64,000 bases of DNA, taken from the NCBI RefSeq assembly GCF_001306145.1, contig NZ_LGKO01000002.1:248001-312000 (forward strand), in the 5' to 3' direction. The notes beneath the pieces are model-generated. The model was not told the origin of the DNA. It was given only the letters and a program-made list of their open reading frames with translations, and made no database searches. The stretch comes from Thermanaerothrix daxensis (GTDB taxonomy: Bacteria; Chloroflexota; Anaerolineae; Anaerolineales; Anaerolineaceae). Both the position numbers and the translations under genes were made by a program. How positions within the stretch are numbered: the stretch's first letter is position 1; each line of letters opens with the position of its first letter. Of this stretch, positions 27,249 to 36,749 are shown in pieces.

Positions 27249-30200
27249 ATGACCCAGATATTACCGGGGTGGACACAGGCACTGTGGGAAGCATCGCCGT
27301 TAGCGGTAGTGGTCTGGCAAGAGGGGGATGGGATGGGCCGGGTTGTGGCATGGAACCGGGCGGCGGAGCATCTTTTTGGCTGGGAGCGCGAGGCTGTACA
27401 AGGACAGTCGGTATATGCTCATCTGCTGGCCTCGGAAGACGATGCCACCCGCCTGCGCGAGGCCGTTCAGCACCTGGCAGAGGGCCCGGGCACAACCCTT
27501 GCGCTGGCCTGCCGGAGTAAACTCGGACGCACCTTGTGGACGAACTGGTCCCTGAGCCTGCTGCCCGCGGCAGGTTCATCTGCGCCGCTCTTATGTCTGG
27601 CTTATATCGAGGAGAAAACGGAGCCCCATGTGCTGGCTGAGGCACTACAGCACAGTGAGGCCACGTTTGAAAGCCTTCTGGCTAATCTGGAAGATGGGGT
27701 GACCATCTTGCGTTATGGGCGGATTATTGTGGCCAACCCGGCCATGGCCAGGTTGCTGGGAGTTTCTACGTCGCAAGCCCTGCTCGGTAAGGACTGGCTG
27801 GCATATCTGACTCCCGATTCGCGCGCGCAGGTTGAGCGCGAACTTCCCCGCTGGCGCGAAGCCACTCGCACCAGCCACCGCCTCGAACTAACCTTCCAGC
27901 GCGCTGATGGACAGCAAGTAGTCACTGAAAGTACCTTCCTTAACGTGCCCTTTGCCGGGCGTCCTCACACCATTGCCATTCATCGGGATATCACCGAGCG
28001 TAAGCAGTGGGAAACGCAACTGCGAGCCAGTGAAGCGCGTTATCGCACCCTTTTTGAGTCAATGCTGGATGGTTTTGCTCTGCACGAGATCATCCTGAAT
28101 GAGCAGGGTGAGCCGGTGGATTACCGCTTCCTCCAGGTCAACCCGGCCTTTGAACGGTTGACCGGTTTGCAGGCGGACCAGGTCATCGGGCGCACGGTGC
28201 GGGAGGTCTTTCCGCATCTGGAACCCCACTGGCTGCAGGTTTACGGGCGGGTGGCATTGAGCGGCCAGCCAGCCCATTTTGAAGAGCACAGCCGTGACCT
28301 GGGACGCTGGTTTGAAGTCACGGCTATTAGCCCGCGCCATGGCCAGTTTGCGACCTTTTTCAACGACATTACCGCCCGGGTGCAGGGAGAGGCCATGCAG
28401 CGCCTGCTTAACCGGGCCTTAGAACAGGCCGACGTGGTGCTGATGCTTGCAGACCTGGAAGGCAATTTGGCCTGGGCGAACCCGGCATTCACCCGTCTAA
28501 CGGGGTACAGCCTTGAGGAGGCACTGGGCACCCCGCTTCTGCGCTACTGCGGTCAGCCCGCGCAGATGGAGGCGATTTTCAATCAGGTAAAGCAGACGGG
28601 GGAAGCCTGGGATGGAGAGTGCAGTGGATTACGCAAAGGGGGAGAGCCTTTTGTGGCCCGGATAAGCGTTTCGCCAGTGGATGAACCCCGTGGCGACCTG
28701 ACCCATCTGGCCATTGTGGCCTGGGAGATCACCGAGCAGAAGCAACATGAACAACAGCGCGAGGCCTTGTTGGCTCTGGCCGAGGCCCTGAGGGGCACTG
28801 AAGTATTGGAAACCATGCTCCCCGTCATCGGTGAGACCATTGGCCGTGCCATGGATGCCTCTGCGCTGACCATTTCCCTGTATGACTCTGAACAGGATGC
28901 TTTGGTGGTGCAGTATGCCCACGGGTTGTGGAGTAACCTGGCGGGTCAGGCCATTCGGGCAAGCCAGGGAATCACTGGTTATGCTTTCAGCCAGGGCAAG
29001 CCTTACGTACAAAATCAGGTGTTAGAAGACCCTAACCGGTTATGGGATGGGCGGGTGCGCTACCCCTCCTGTATGGTGGTAGTGCCCCTGGTGGTGGGCG
29101 AACGTCGCCTGGGCGCAATTACCCTCGGGCGCGAGCGCCCCATTCGCCCCCCGGATACCATGATGCTGATCAGCCTGAGCGAGTTTGCGGCCAATGCGTT
29201 GCATCGGGCCATCCATTATCGGGCGCTGCAGCAGGCGCTGGGGCGCCTGAATGCCCTGCGCCAAATTGACCTGGCCATTTTGAAACAAGGCCTCAACCCC
29301 GAGTCCATGCACGTCCTGGCACGCGAAACTCGTGAGCACCTGGAGGTAGATGCTGTCAGCATCTGGATTTACTGGCCAACCGAGGGAGTCCTGCGTTTGA
29401 GTGCGGGAAGCGGTTTTCGTTCTATGCTACCGCTGGGCCTGGTTTGCCGCCCGGGTGAAGGTCTGGCGGGGGCAGTGGTTGAACAACGTGCTCCTTTGTG
29501 GATTCGTGAAGGCTTGCATAAGAAGCCGTACGCTGTAGATTATCCCTTCCCTGAACGCGAGGAGGGGTTTGAAGCCTATTATGCATTACCTCTGTTGGTG
29601 CAGGGAGAGCCCAAAGGCGTGCTCGAGATTTTTCAGCGCGCTCCGCTGACGTTGAATGCTGATCAGGCTGAATTCTTGTTCATGCTGGGCCAGCAGGGGG
29701 CCATTGCAATTGAAAACGTGCATATTCTGCGCGAATTGCACGGGGTGAATCAGCAACTACGTCAGGCTTACGATCAGACGTTGGAGAGCCTGATCGGTTT
29801 GCTCGAACTACGCGATGATGAAACCGAAGGGCATAGTCGCCGGGTAGCTGAGTTTACTTTGCGTATCGCGCGCGAGATGGGCTTGAGCGAAGAAAGCCTG
29901 GTGCACATCCGACGCGGGGCGCTGCTGCATGATATCGGTAAAGTGGGGGTTCCGGATGCCATCTTGCTCAAAAAAGGACCCCTCACGGCCGAAGAATGGG
30001 CGATCATGCAGCGCCATCCGGTCATGGCGTTTGAGATTCTCTCGAAAATTCCCTTCTTGCGTCCGGCATTAGATATTCCCTATTGCCATCATGAGCGCTG
30101 GGATGGGAGTGGCTATCCACGAGGGCTCAGAGGGGAGCAGATTCCACTGGCGGCACGCATCTTTGCGGTCGTGGATGTGTGGGATGCTTTACTTTCTCAG

Positions 30201-30338
30201 CGCCCTTACCGTCCCCCTTGGGAACGCGAACGGGTACGCGCCTACATCCGTGAGCAGGCCGGCAAACTTTTTGATCCTGCGGTGGTGGAGGTTTTTCTGC
30301 GTCTTGAAGCAGAATTTGCTCATCCTCAGGGAGCATGA
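27249..30338 (+). CDS. Multi-PAS/GAF HD-GYP cyclic-di-GMP phosphodiesterase-like protein
   Basis: This large cytoplasmic-looking protein (about 1030 residues, no clear membrane helix) has four PAS-type domains in tandem in the first half (for example AVVVWQEGDG, VANPAMARLLGVST, VNPAFERLTGLQADQVIG, WANPAFTRLTGYSLEEALG). Two GAF domains follow (about 510-660 and 690-830), then an HD-GYP domain with HDIGKVGVPD near 893 and HHERWDGSGYP near 946, both metal- and GYP-motifs intact. It should hydrolyse cyclic di-GMP in response to bound ligands. A GTG at 27213 is an alternative start. GAGG precedes ATG 27249. A T-rich terminator follows. Confidence 0.9.
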   Translation: MTQILPGWTQALWEASPLAVVVWQEGDGMGRVVAWNRAAEHLFGWEREAVQGQSVYAHLLASEDDATRLREAVQHLAEGPGTTLALACRSKLGRTLWTNWSLSLLPAAGSSAPLLCLAYIEEKTEPHVLAEALQHSEATFESLLANLEDGVTILRYGRIIVANPAMARLLGVSTSQALLGKDWLAYLTPDSRAQVERELPRWREATRTSHRLELTFQRADGQQVVTESTFLNVPFAGRPHTIAIHRDITERKQWETQLRASEARYRTLFESMLDGFALHEIILNEQGEPVDYRFLQVNPAFERLTGLQADQVIGRTVREVFPHLEPHWLQVYGRVALSGQPAHFEEHSRDLGRWFEVTAISPRHGQFATFFNDITARVQGEAMQRLLNRALEQADVVLMLADLEGNLAWANPAFTRLTGYSLEEALGTPLLRYCGQPAQMEAIFNQVKQTGEAWDGECSGLRKGGEPFVARISVSPVDEPRGDLTHLAIVAWEITEQKQHEQQREALLALAEALRGTEVLETMLPVIGETIGRAMDASALTISLYDSEQDALVVQYAHGLWSNLAGQAIRASQGITGYAFSQGKPYVQNQVLEDPNRLWDGRVRYPSCMVVVPLVVGERRLGAITLGRERPIRPPDTMMLISLSEFAANALHRAIHYRALQQALGRLNALRQIDLAILKQGLNPESMHVLARETREHLEVDAVSIWIYWPTEGVLRLSAGSGFRSMLPLGLVCRPGEGLAGAVVEQRAPLWIREGLHKKPYAVDYPFPEREEGFEAYYALPLLVQGEPKGVLEIFQRAPLTLNADQAEFLFMLGQQGAIAIENVHILRELHGVNQQLRQAYDQTLESLIGLLELRDDETEGHSRRVAEFTLRIAREMGLSEESLVHIRRGALLHDIGKVGVPDAILLKKGPLTAEEWAIMQRHPVMAFEILSKIPFLRPALDIPYCHHERWDGSGYPRGLRGEQIPLAARIFAVVDVWDALLSQRPYRPPWERERVRAYIREQAGKLFDPAVVEVFLRLEAEFAHPQGA

Positions 30339-30341
30339 CTC

Positions 30342-30372
30342 TTTTTGAGATTGGAGTCTCAAAAAATTTTTC
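30342..30372 (+). terminator. Terminator after HD-GYP gene
   Basis: TTTTTGAGA (30342-30350) pairs with TCTCAAAAA (30357-30365) around loop TTGGAG, followed by ATTTTTCC. It is A/T-rich in the outer stem and may work in both directions. Confidence 0.7.
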
Positions 30373-30457
30373 CATCCGGTCGGGGCGTTGGGAGCGTTGC
30401 GCGATTGCGCTACGGGGTGCGCTATGATAGGATTTAACTCAGGAAGCCCGAGGCCCC

Positions 30458-31297
30458 ATGGAAAAGGCTCGTCTGCTGATTGCCGTGGAAAGCCAGGCGC
30501 CGACCTACCCGGCGCTGGAATTAGGTCTCCTGCTGGCCGAACTTCTACGTTGGCCGGTAGATCTGCTGGGTGTGGGTCGGGCATCGGTGGATGCGACTTT
30601 AGCCCGACGGATCGAGGAAGCCACCGAGCAGTTGGGGGCAGCAGGGCTGATGGGAGATGTCCTCTGGGAACGTGGACCGTTCGTACCGGCCGTTTTGCGT
30701 CACCCCCGGGCTCGGCCAGATACGTTGCTGGTATTCAGCGATGCCCATCGCCCACGCTGGCGACGCCTGGCGCACTCGGGACGTTTTCGGCAATTACAAG
30801 CCGCGTGGCCAGGGCCATTGCTGAGAGTACGAACCCTACGCTGGCCTTTGCGGCGCCTGCTGGTATGTAGTGGCGGGCTTGATTACACCCTCCCTCTTGA
30901 AGCCTTCATGCTGGATTTGAGCCAGATCACAGGGGCACACCTGACCGTTCTCCATGTGATTGAACCGGTTACCCTGGATTATCCTCTGGCGTATAATGTG
31001 CAGCGTCACTGGTCGCACCTGCTTGAAACAGACACTCCCCAAGCGCAGCATTTTCGGGCCTTGCTGGCACGGGCTGAGCACACCGGGGTGCCTTGTGAAT
31101 TAAAGGTGCGCCATGGGCCTGTAGTGCATGAGATACTGACTGAGGTGCGCACAGGCGGGTATGATTTGATTGGCATGGGATCTCCATTTAGTGCGCATAG
31201 TTTACGACGGCTCTTCCGCCCTGAAGTCACCACTCTGGTGAGTGCCGGGGCAGAAGAGCCGCTCTTGATTCTACGTTACATGCCAGATCCGCCGTAG
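30458..31297 (+). CDS. Universal stress protein-like protein (two Usp-type halves)
   Basis: The protein has 279 residues. The C-terminal half (about 125-279) fits a Usp fold: LRRLLVCSGGLDYTLPLEAF, HLTVLHVIEPV and the nucleotide-loop-like YDLIGMGSPFSAHSLRRLFRPEVTTLV. The N-terminal half begins with a similar strand (RLLIAVESQAPTYPALELGLLLAELL) and looks like a diverged Usp domain. Role in stress is inferred from family. It is convergent with the RNase J gene, only four bases separating the two stops. Confidence 0.78.
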   Translation: MEKARLLIAVESQAPTYPALELGLLLAELLRWPVDLLGVGRASVDATLARRIEEATEQLGAAGLMGDVLWERGPFVPAVLRHPRARPDTLLVFSDAHRPRWRRLAHSGRFRQLQAAWPGPLLRVRTLRWPLRRLLVCSGGLDYTLPLEAFMLDLSQITGAHLTVLHVIEPVTLDYPLAYNVQRHWSHLLETDTPQAQHFRALLARAEHTGVPCELKVRHGPVVHEILTEVRTGGYDLIGMGSPFSAHSLRRLFRPEVTTLVSAGAEEPLLILRYMPDPP

Positions 31298-31301
31298 GCG
31301 C

Positions 31302-32942
31302 TTACTCGCGCGCCGAGGTCACGTAGATCAAGGGACGGCGGCGGGTTTCGTTGAAGAGGAAGTTGCTTAGCGCTTGTTCAACATCGCGATTGAGGTTGCC
31401 GTTGGCGCGGGCAGCTACCTCGGCCACCCGTTTGCGAGCGCGCGCCAGCACTTCGTCTGCGTCCCCTGCAGTCAAGAAACCGCGGCTGGTGATCACTGGC
31501 TCACGGCGCAAACTGCCGCTATAGCGGTCCAGCACCAGGTGCACCATCACGATGCCATCTCGGGCCAGCGCTTCGCGTTCGCGCAGCACTTCTTCGTCTA
31601 CCTCGCCCACGCCCGAGCCATCCACAAAGACATAGGAGGTGGGGACTCGTTCACCCAGGCGCATTTGCCCGTTGATGAATTCCAGTACCTGGCCGTTTTC
31701 CAGGATGGCTACGTTCTCGCGCGGGATGCCCATCTGCTGGGCGAGGATGGCATGCCGGTAAAGATGGCGCGGTTCACCGTGGATGGGAACGAGGTACTTG
31801 GGCCGGGTCAGGTGGATCAGCAACTTCATCTCTTCCTGGCTGGCGTGCCCCGAGACGTGAACTGGGGCAATGGCTTCGTAAATCACATTGGCGCCGAGCT
31901 GGAAGAGTCGGTTGATGGTTTCATAGACATTCTCTTCATTCCCGGGGATGGGGTGGGAGGAAAGCACAACCGTATCGCCTGGGATGATATCAAACTGGCG
32001 GTTGGTGCCGCGTGAGAGTCGGCCCATGATCGAGGTGGGTTCTCCCTGCGAACCGGTGCACATGATAACTACTCGCTCCGGGGGCAGTGCCAGCGCCTGT
32101 TCCAGGCTGATCACAAGGTCATCCGGCAGGTTCAGGTAGCCCAGTTTGCGCGCCATGCGCATGTTATCCACCATGCTGGTGCCCACAAAGGTCAGTTTGC
32201 GGTTGTGGCGCTGGGCAGCATTGGCGACCTGCTGCATGCGTGAGATAAGCGAGGCAAAACTGGCGAGAATGATGCGCCCGGGGGCTTCTGCGAATACCTG
32301 GTCCAGAGCCGCGTCCACAACCCGTTCAGAGGGGGTCCAGCCGGGGCGCTCCACGTTAGTGGAGTCGGCCAGTAACGCCAGCACGCCGCGCTGAGAAAAC
32401 TCGGCAAGCGTGGCGTAATCGGTTGGCCAGTTATCCACGGGCGTCTGATCAAATTTGTAATCGCTGGCGTGTACAATTAGCCCGACCGGTGTCTCGATTC
32501 CCAGTCCCACGGCATCGGGGATCGAGTGACAAACATGGTAGAACTTGACCTTGAAGGGGCCAATTTGCACCGTTTCGCCTGCCTGGACGGTGTGCAGTTC
32601 ACTGCGCTGCAACAGCCCTCCCTTGGCCAATTTGACCTCAAGCAGGCCGCGGGTCAGGGGGGTGGCATAAACGGGGGCCTGAATGTTTTCCAGGACATGG
32701 CGGATGGCGCCGGTGTGGTCCTCATGGCCGTGGGTGATGATGATGCCCTTGACCCAGTCTCGCTTATCGAGCAAGTAGGTGATATCAGGAATGATGTAAT
32801 CAATCCCCAACATATCGTCGTTAGGGAACATCAAGCCTGTGTCCACGATGAGGATCGAGCGTTCGTACTCGTAAACCATCATATTCCGCCCGACCTCACC
32901 GAGACCGCCGAGGGGAATGATACGCAACTTAGAATGTTTCAT
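31302..32942 (-). CDS. rnj: Ribonuclease J
   Basis: This 546-residue metallo-beta-lactamase/beta-CASP RNase has the metal motif ITHGHEDHTGAI near residue 75. The beta-CASP region includes IMCTGSQGEP, VVLSSHPIPGNE and VSGHASQEEMKLLI, and a C-terminal domain follows. RNase J processes and degrades RNA from 5' ends or internally. The ATG at 32942 is chosen because MKHSKLRIIPLGGLGEVG is the usual family start. The upstream 23 residues of the longer frame look non-coding. The ribosome site (GGAG about 12 bases away) is weak. A small structured RNA gene ends 69 bases upstream. Confidence 0.93.
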   Translation of the reverse strand: MKHSKLRIIPLGGLGEVGRNMMVYEYERSILIVDTGLMFPNDDMLGIDYIIPDITYLLDKRDWVKGIIITHGHEDHTGAIRHVLENIQAPVYATPLTRGLLEVKLAKGGLLQRSELHTVQAGETVQIGPFKVKFYHVCHSIPDAVGLGIETPVGLIVHASDYKFDQTPVDNWPTDYATLAEFSQRGVLALLADSTNVERPGWTPSERVVDAALDQVFAEAPGRIILASFASLISRMQQVANAAQRHNRKLTFVGTSMVDNMRMARKLGYLNLPDDLVISLEQALALPPERVVIMCTGSQGEPTSIMGRLSRGTNRQFDIIPGDTVVLSSHPIPGNEENVYETINRLFQLGANVIYEAIAPVHVSGHASQEEMKLLIHLTRPKYLVPIHGEPRHLYRHAILAQQMGIPRENVAILENGQVLEFINGQMRLGERVPTSYVFVDGSGVGEVDEEVLREREALARDGIVMVHLVLDRYSGSLRREPVITSRGFLTAGDADEVLARARKRVAEVAARANGNLNRDVEQALSNFLFNETRRRPLIYVTSARE

Positions 32943-33010
32943 TGCTAAACCGTACTCCAATTTCTTTCCAAAAGATTTTTTCAAAACGCCAAAAGAGCGT
33001 CTTAGATTCA

Positions 33011-33135
33011 AACGAAAACCCCGGCAACCGTTTCACCGGGGCCCAATGAGGGTGGGCTGTGCTGCTGCAGGGCAGCCTGACCTCCGCACACCCCCATGTG
33101 TGGCCGGAAGACCGGCGAATTCCTCAAAATTCATT
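33011..33135 (-). ncRNA. Structured small RNA with own promoter and terminator; possible SRP-like RNA
   Basis: A transcript of about 125 nucleotides is defined by a strong promoter (33142-33170) and a terminator hairpin CCCCGG/CCGGGG (33036-33041 with 33019-33024) followed by TTTTCGTT. Near the 5' end CAATGA can pair with TCATTG near the 3' side. Inside are hairpins GCCGG-TCTT-CCGGC and CACAC-ATGGGG-GTGTG. GGTCAGG (33082-33076) and AGCAGC (33066-33061), the two strands of the conserved SRP RNA internal loop, are present nine bases apart and continue into a rod-like pairing. The expected GGAA tip is missing, so SRP RNA is only a candidate. It could instead be an RNase J leader. Confidence 0.65.
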
Positions 33136-33141
33136 GATTGA

Positions 33142-33170
33142 ATTTTAGCATAACCTCCCGGATTTGTCAA
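33142..33170 (-). promoter_or_regulatory. Strong promoter of the small RNA upstream of RNase J
   Basis: On the minus strand TTGACA (33170-33165) and TAAAAT (33147-33142) are separated by exactly 17 bases. This is the best consensus promoter in the window and points at 33135-33011, which holds no gene. Confidence 0.85.
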
Positions 33171-33183
33171 AACAAATGGGTGT

Positions 33184-34221
33184 TCAAAAAAGCCACTTTA
33201 CCCAGCCGAGGGCTTTTTGCTGCCAGGGTACGCGGTGGGTCACTCCGGCTTTTCCACTGAAGCGTTCTTTGTTGGCCAGGTACCAGCGAAAGTTGCGCAC
33301 CAAAGCCTCGCGGTTAGAGTAGCGAGGTTGGAATCCCAGGCGTTGTTGGGCTTTTTCGATGGAGACAAACGAATCCCGTGCCGCGGTTTCGTAAATCCAG
33401 GGGTACAGCGGGGAAAGGCGGAGCGCTTCCAGGACTTTAAGCGCCAGGATGGCTGGACCGGCTGGGAAGGGGATGATGCGCTTACCAAAGCCCGCTTCAT
33501 CCATTACGGCCTGAAAATCCTCGCGCATGGTGCTGAACTCAGCCGCCCCGATATTGAACGTATCGTTCACCCTTTCTTTATCCAGGGTCATACACGCCAG
33601 GATGGCCTGGCATAGGTCTTCAACATCCAGTAACTGGTAGCGGTTTTTCCCCGAACCAATCATTGGGAAGTTGCGGCCCTCACTGGCCCACTCATAGAGG
33701 ATGGCAAAGACCCCTAGGCGCTCGGGCCCCACAAAAGATTTGGGGCGTAAAATGGGTACGCACATGCCGCGCTGGCGGAATTCTTGACAAACCGCCTCGG
33801 CCTGTACCTTGGCCTGTCCGTAAGGGCCCACGCCATTCAGGGGATCATCTTCATAAATGGGATGGTGGTCAGGGACTCCGTAGACCGCTGTGCTGGAAAT
33901 ATGGATGAAGCGTTCCACTCCGAGGGCTTGTGCTTCTTCCAGGAGCAAGCGGGTACCCACTACATCGGTACTGAAAATATCCTCGGGGGAATAAAGCGGG
34001 AGGGCTGCGGCGGTATGGACCACGATGTGAGCGCCTTCCATGCTCCGCCGCACGGCCTCGGGATCACGAATATCTCCCTGGAAAAATTGGACCTGGGGCC
34101 GTTCGGGATAGGTAAAATCCACCAGGTCTATCCCGGCTATGTCGGTATAGCCGTGCTGAAGCAGGTAACGCACCAGGTTGATACCCAGAAAGCCGCTTAT
34201 TCCGGTGATGTAGATGCGCAT
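33184..34221 (-). CDS. NAD-dependent epimerase/dehydratase
   Basis: This 345-residue extended SDR enzyme has an N-terminal Rossmann fold with MRIYITGISGFLGINLVRYL (the GxxGxxG motif). The catalytic pair is seen as YGQAK (YxxxK) after STAVYGVPD. It probably modifies a nucleotide sugar, as UDP-glucose 4-epimerase relatives do, but the substrate cannot be read from the sequence. It ends 14 bases before the small RNA promoter and starts 20 bases after rdgB, so it may be cotranscribed with rdgB. Confidence 0.88.
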   Translation of the reverse strand: MRIYITGISGFLGINLVRYLLQHGYTDIAGIDLVDFTYPERPQVQFFQGDIRDPEAVRRSMEGAHIVVHTAAALPLYSPEDIFSTDVVGTRLLLEEAQALGVERFIHISSTAVYGVPDHHPIYEDDPLNGVGPYGQAKVQAEAVCQEFRQRGMCVPILRPKSFVGPERLGVFAILYEWASEGRNFPMIGSGKNRYQLLDVEDLCQAILACMTLDKERVNDTFNIGAAEFSTMREDFQAVMDEAGFGKRIIPFPAGPAILALKVLEALRLSPLYPWIYETAARDSFVSIEKAQQRLGFQPRYSNREALVRNFRWYLANKERFSGKAGVTHRVPWQQKALGWVKWLF

Positions 34222-34241
34222 GATTCACCTCGGAGTGCGGA

Positions 34242-34898
34242 TCAGGTATGTTCAAGATGGGAGGAGGGAGGATCTCCCGAGGGCGACCCCAGGAGACGCT
34301 GGAGCAGGGGGCGCGCAGCCTGCAGGGCCCGGGCGCGATGACTGATGCGGTTTTTGACCTCAGGAGGCAATTCGGCCATGGTTTGGTCGTACTCAGGCAG
34401 GTAGAAAATGGGATCGTAACCGAACCCGTGCTGGCCGCGTTCCTGCGTGATAATGTAGCCGGGGCAGGTACCTTCGGTCAGGTAGATCTCGCCGGTGGGT
34501 AGTGCCAGGGCTACCACGCAACGAAAACGAGCTGGCCATCCCGGCATTCCATCGGGAATGGGGTGTGAACGCAGGCGTTCGAGCAAGTAGGCTCGGCGGT
34601 CGGCATCGGTGGCGTTGGGTATTGGTGCGTAGCGGGCTGAACGTACCCCGGGTTCTCCACCCAGGGCTTCTACTTCCAGCCCTGAATCATCCGCCAGGCT
34701 GGGCAGCCCGCTGGCGCGGCTGAAAGCCAGGGCTTTAAGCACTGCATTTTCCTGGTAGGAACCTCCAGTTTCTTCAACCTCGAGATTTAACCCCGCCTCC
34801 GCGGGGAGCACCAGGGTGAGCGGTAAATCGGCCAGGATAGCCTGGATTTCAATACGCTTGCCAGGATTGTTGGTGGCGATGAGAAGAGAGGTCGGCAT
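34242..34898 (-). CDS. rdgB: Non-canonical purine NTP pyrophosphatase (RdgB/HAM1)
   Basis: This 218-residue housecleaning enzyme hydrolyses ITP/XTP and dITP. It begins LLIATNNPGKRIEIQAIL, with the key SLADDSGLEVEALGGEPGVRSARY, GFGYDPIF and NRISHRARAL. Length is slightly above the usual 195-205 because of a Ser/Pro-rich tail of about 15 residues. It is divergent from the YceD gene. Confidence 0.95.
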   Translation of the reverse strand: MPTSLLIATNNPGKRIEIQAILADLPLTLVLPAEAGLNLEVEETGGSYQENAVLKALAFSRASGLPSLADDSGLEVEALGGEPGVRSARYAPIPNATDADRRAYLLERLRSHPIPDGMPGWPARFRCVVALALPTGEIYLTEGTCPGYIITQERGQHGFGYDPIFYLPEYDQTMAELPPEVKNRISHRARALQAARPLLQRLLGSPSGDPPSSHLEHT

Positions 34899-34935
34899 GG
34901 GTTTTTATCAATTTTATCATATTAATGAAGATAAC

Positions 34936-34964
34936 TTGACTTGCCTGTATGAGGGTGCTATAAT
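34936..34964 (+). promoter_or_regulatory. Promoter of YceD-sigma factor operon
   Basis: TTGACT (34936-34941) and consensus TATAAT (34959-34964) are exactly 17 bases apart, 40 bases before the first start codon at 35004. Confidence 0.8.
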
Positions 34965-35003
34965 CAATTTGTCCTAAAATTATAGCATTATTAAGCAGCC
35001 ACC

Positions 35004-35486
35004 GTGACCTACCCACGCTTCCCTCTCCGCATTAATGTTGGTTTTCTCATTCACCAGTCGGTTGGGACAAATCGTGATTTTACGTTCGATTTCCCGCTGA
35101 TTCAATTGGGCGCGGATTTTGAGCTGACCACCTTTCAGGGGACGGCGCACATCAGCCGTACCCAGCAGGGACTCCTGGTTGAATCGGAATTTAGCGGGTT
35201 TGTGGCATTAGAGTGTGTGCGTTGTCTGGAGATCTATCCCCAGCCGCTATCCACGCACTTCTCGGAACTCTATTCATTCCGTCATCGGCGCAATGCCCCG
35301 ACGGATCTCTTTGTTCCCGATGATGGTTACATTGATCTCACGCCCCTGGTTCGGGATTACCTGATTCTGGAATTGCCGATCAAGCCAATCTGCCGCCCGG
35401 ACTGTCGTGGGTTGTGCATGTATTGTGGGACTAATCTTAACCTGGCTACCTGTGAGCATCAAATGCAGGTCATGTTGGATGGATAG
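35004..35486 (+). CDS. YceD-family (DUF177) protein
   Basis: This 160-residue protein is related to YceD, which in many bacteria precedes rpmF and has been linked to 23S rRNA maturation. The core motif [25 protein letters not shown] and the C-terminal [17 protein letters not shown] carry the conserved cysteines, probably metal-binding. The start is GTG at 35004. The usual ribosomal protein L32 gene does not follow; the sigma factor gene does, about 80 bases on. Confidence 0.85.
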   Translation: MTYPRFPLRINVGFLIHQSVGTNRDFTFDFPLIQLGADFELTTFQGTAHISRTQQGLLVESEFSGFVALECVRCLEIYPQPLSTHFSELYSFRHRRNAPTDLFVPDDGYIDLTPLVRDYLILELPIKPICRPDCRGLCMYCGTNLNLATCEHQMQVMLDG

Positions 35487-35566
35487 GCGTCATCTGTTGG
35501 AAGGGGGCGTTTGAGATCCGCTTTTTGGATTCACCCCAAGCCCATACAAAGGCAGGAGGGAAACGA

Positions 35567-36745
35567 GTGTTAAACACGGGCAGGCCAAAGCACAGCGTAG
35601 AAATTTTGGATTTGCTATTGGAAAAGGCCGAAGTCCAGGGATTTTTGACCACCGAAGATCTGCTTGAGGTATGTCCGGAACTGGAACAGGATGCTGATCG
35701 GTTTGAAAATTTGCTAACCCTGCTCCGCCGTCAAGGTATCGAATTCTTTGATCGAGAGAACGAAGCCCTGGAGGGGGAGATGCTCTTCGATGGTGAGGCA
35801 GAAAGCGAACTCCCTCTGGAGATGGATTGGATTACCAACGACGATACGGTGGGGCTTTACCTCAAGGAAATGGCTCGCGTACCGTTGCTGACGGCGGAAG
35901 AAGAGCGTGAATTGGCCCAGCGGATCGAGCGTGGGCGACAGGCGCGCCGCATCCTCGAACACCTTAACGGGCAGGCTACCCCCCAACAACGGCAGGAACT
36001 GGAACAGCAGGTGCTGGAGGGGCTGCAGGCGCGTGAGCACTTGATCAAAGCCAACACACGCCTGGTGGTTTCAATTGCCAAGCGCTATATCGGGCGTGGA
36101 GTGCCCTTCCTTGACCTTATCCAGGAGGGCAACCTGGGGCTGATGAAGGCTGTGGAGAAGTACGAGTATCAGCGAGGTTTCCGCTTCTCCACATACGCGA
36201 CGTGGTGGATTCGCCAGACTATCACCCGCGCCATTGCCGATCAGGGGCGGACGATTCGCGTGCCAGTGCATATGGTGGATCGGATTCGTAATTTGTACCG
36301 GGTGGCCCACGAATTGGAACAGCGCCTTGGACGTGCCCCCACCCAGGCCGAACTGGCTGAAGCACTCAACGTTTCGCCAGACAAGGTGGATTGGATGCTG
36401 CGAGTCTCATGGTTGCCGCTATCCCTGGATAGTCCGGTGGAAGAGGACGAGGAAGATACCGAACTGGCGATGTTCGTGGAGGACCAGAGCACGCCCTCCC
36501 CCATGCAGAGCGCTTATGATAAGCTCCTGCGCGAAAAGGTGGAAGCCGTGTTGGATACGCTGCCCCCACGTGAGGCGCGTATCTTGCGCCTGCGTTTTGG
36601 TCTGGAAAACGGCCACACCTACACACTGGAAGAGGTGGGGCAGAAGTTTGGTCTGACCCGCGAACGCATTCGCCAGATCGAGAGCAAAGCCCTGCACCGC
36701 CTGCGTCATCCCCGGCGATCACGTCAGTTGAAAGAGTATTTGTAG
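35567..36745 (+). CDS. Primary-type RNA polymerase sigma factor (RpoD/SigA family)
   Basis: This 392-residue sigma70 protein has a region 1.1-like N-terminus ([21 protein letters not shown]), an acidic stretch and region 1.2 ([21 protein letters not shown]). Region 2 follows, with [20 protein letters not shown] and [16 protein letters not shown], then region 3, and region 4 helix-turn-helix ([20 protein letters not shown]). The extended N-terminus favours the housekeeping factor, but a second SigA-like protein elsewhere cannot be excluded. The start is GTG at 35567, set by AGGAGGG at 35554-35560; the longer TTG frame has no ribosome site. Confidence 0.93.
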   Translation: MLNTGRPKHSVEILDLLLEKAEVQGFLTTEDLLEVCPELEQDADRFENLLTLLRRQGIEFFDRENEALEGEMLFDGEAESELPLEMDWITNDDTVGLYLKEMARVPLLTAEEERELAQRIERGRQARRILEHLNGQATPQQRQELEQQVLEGLQAREHLIKANTRLVVSIAKRYIGRGVPFLDLIQEGNLGLMKAVEKYEYQRGFRFSTYATWWIRQTITRAIADQGRTIRVPVHMVDRIRNLYRVAHELEQRLGRAPTQAELAEALNVSPDKVDWMLRVSWLPLSLDSPVEEDEEDTELAMFVEDQSTPSPMQSAYDKLLREKVEAVLDTLPPREARILRLRFGLENGHTYTLEEVGQKFGLTRERIRQIESKALHRLRHPRRSRQLKEYL

Positions 36746-36749
36746 CCGC

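Noticed and set aside
35487-35566. rpmF (ribosomal protein L32) after the YceD gene
   Set aside because: Only about 80 bases separate YceD from the sigma factor and no L32 frame is visible.
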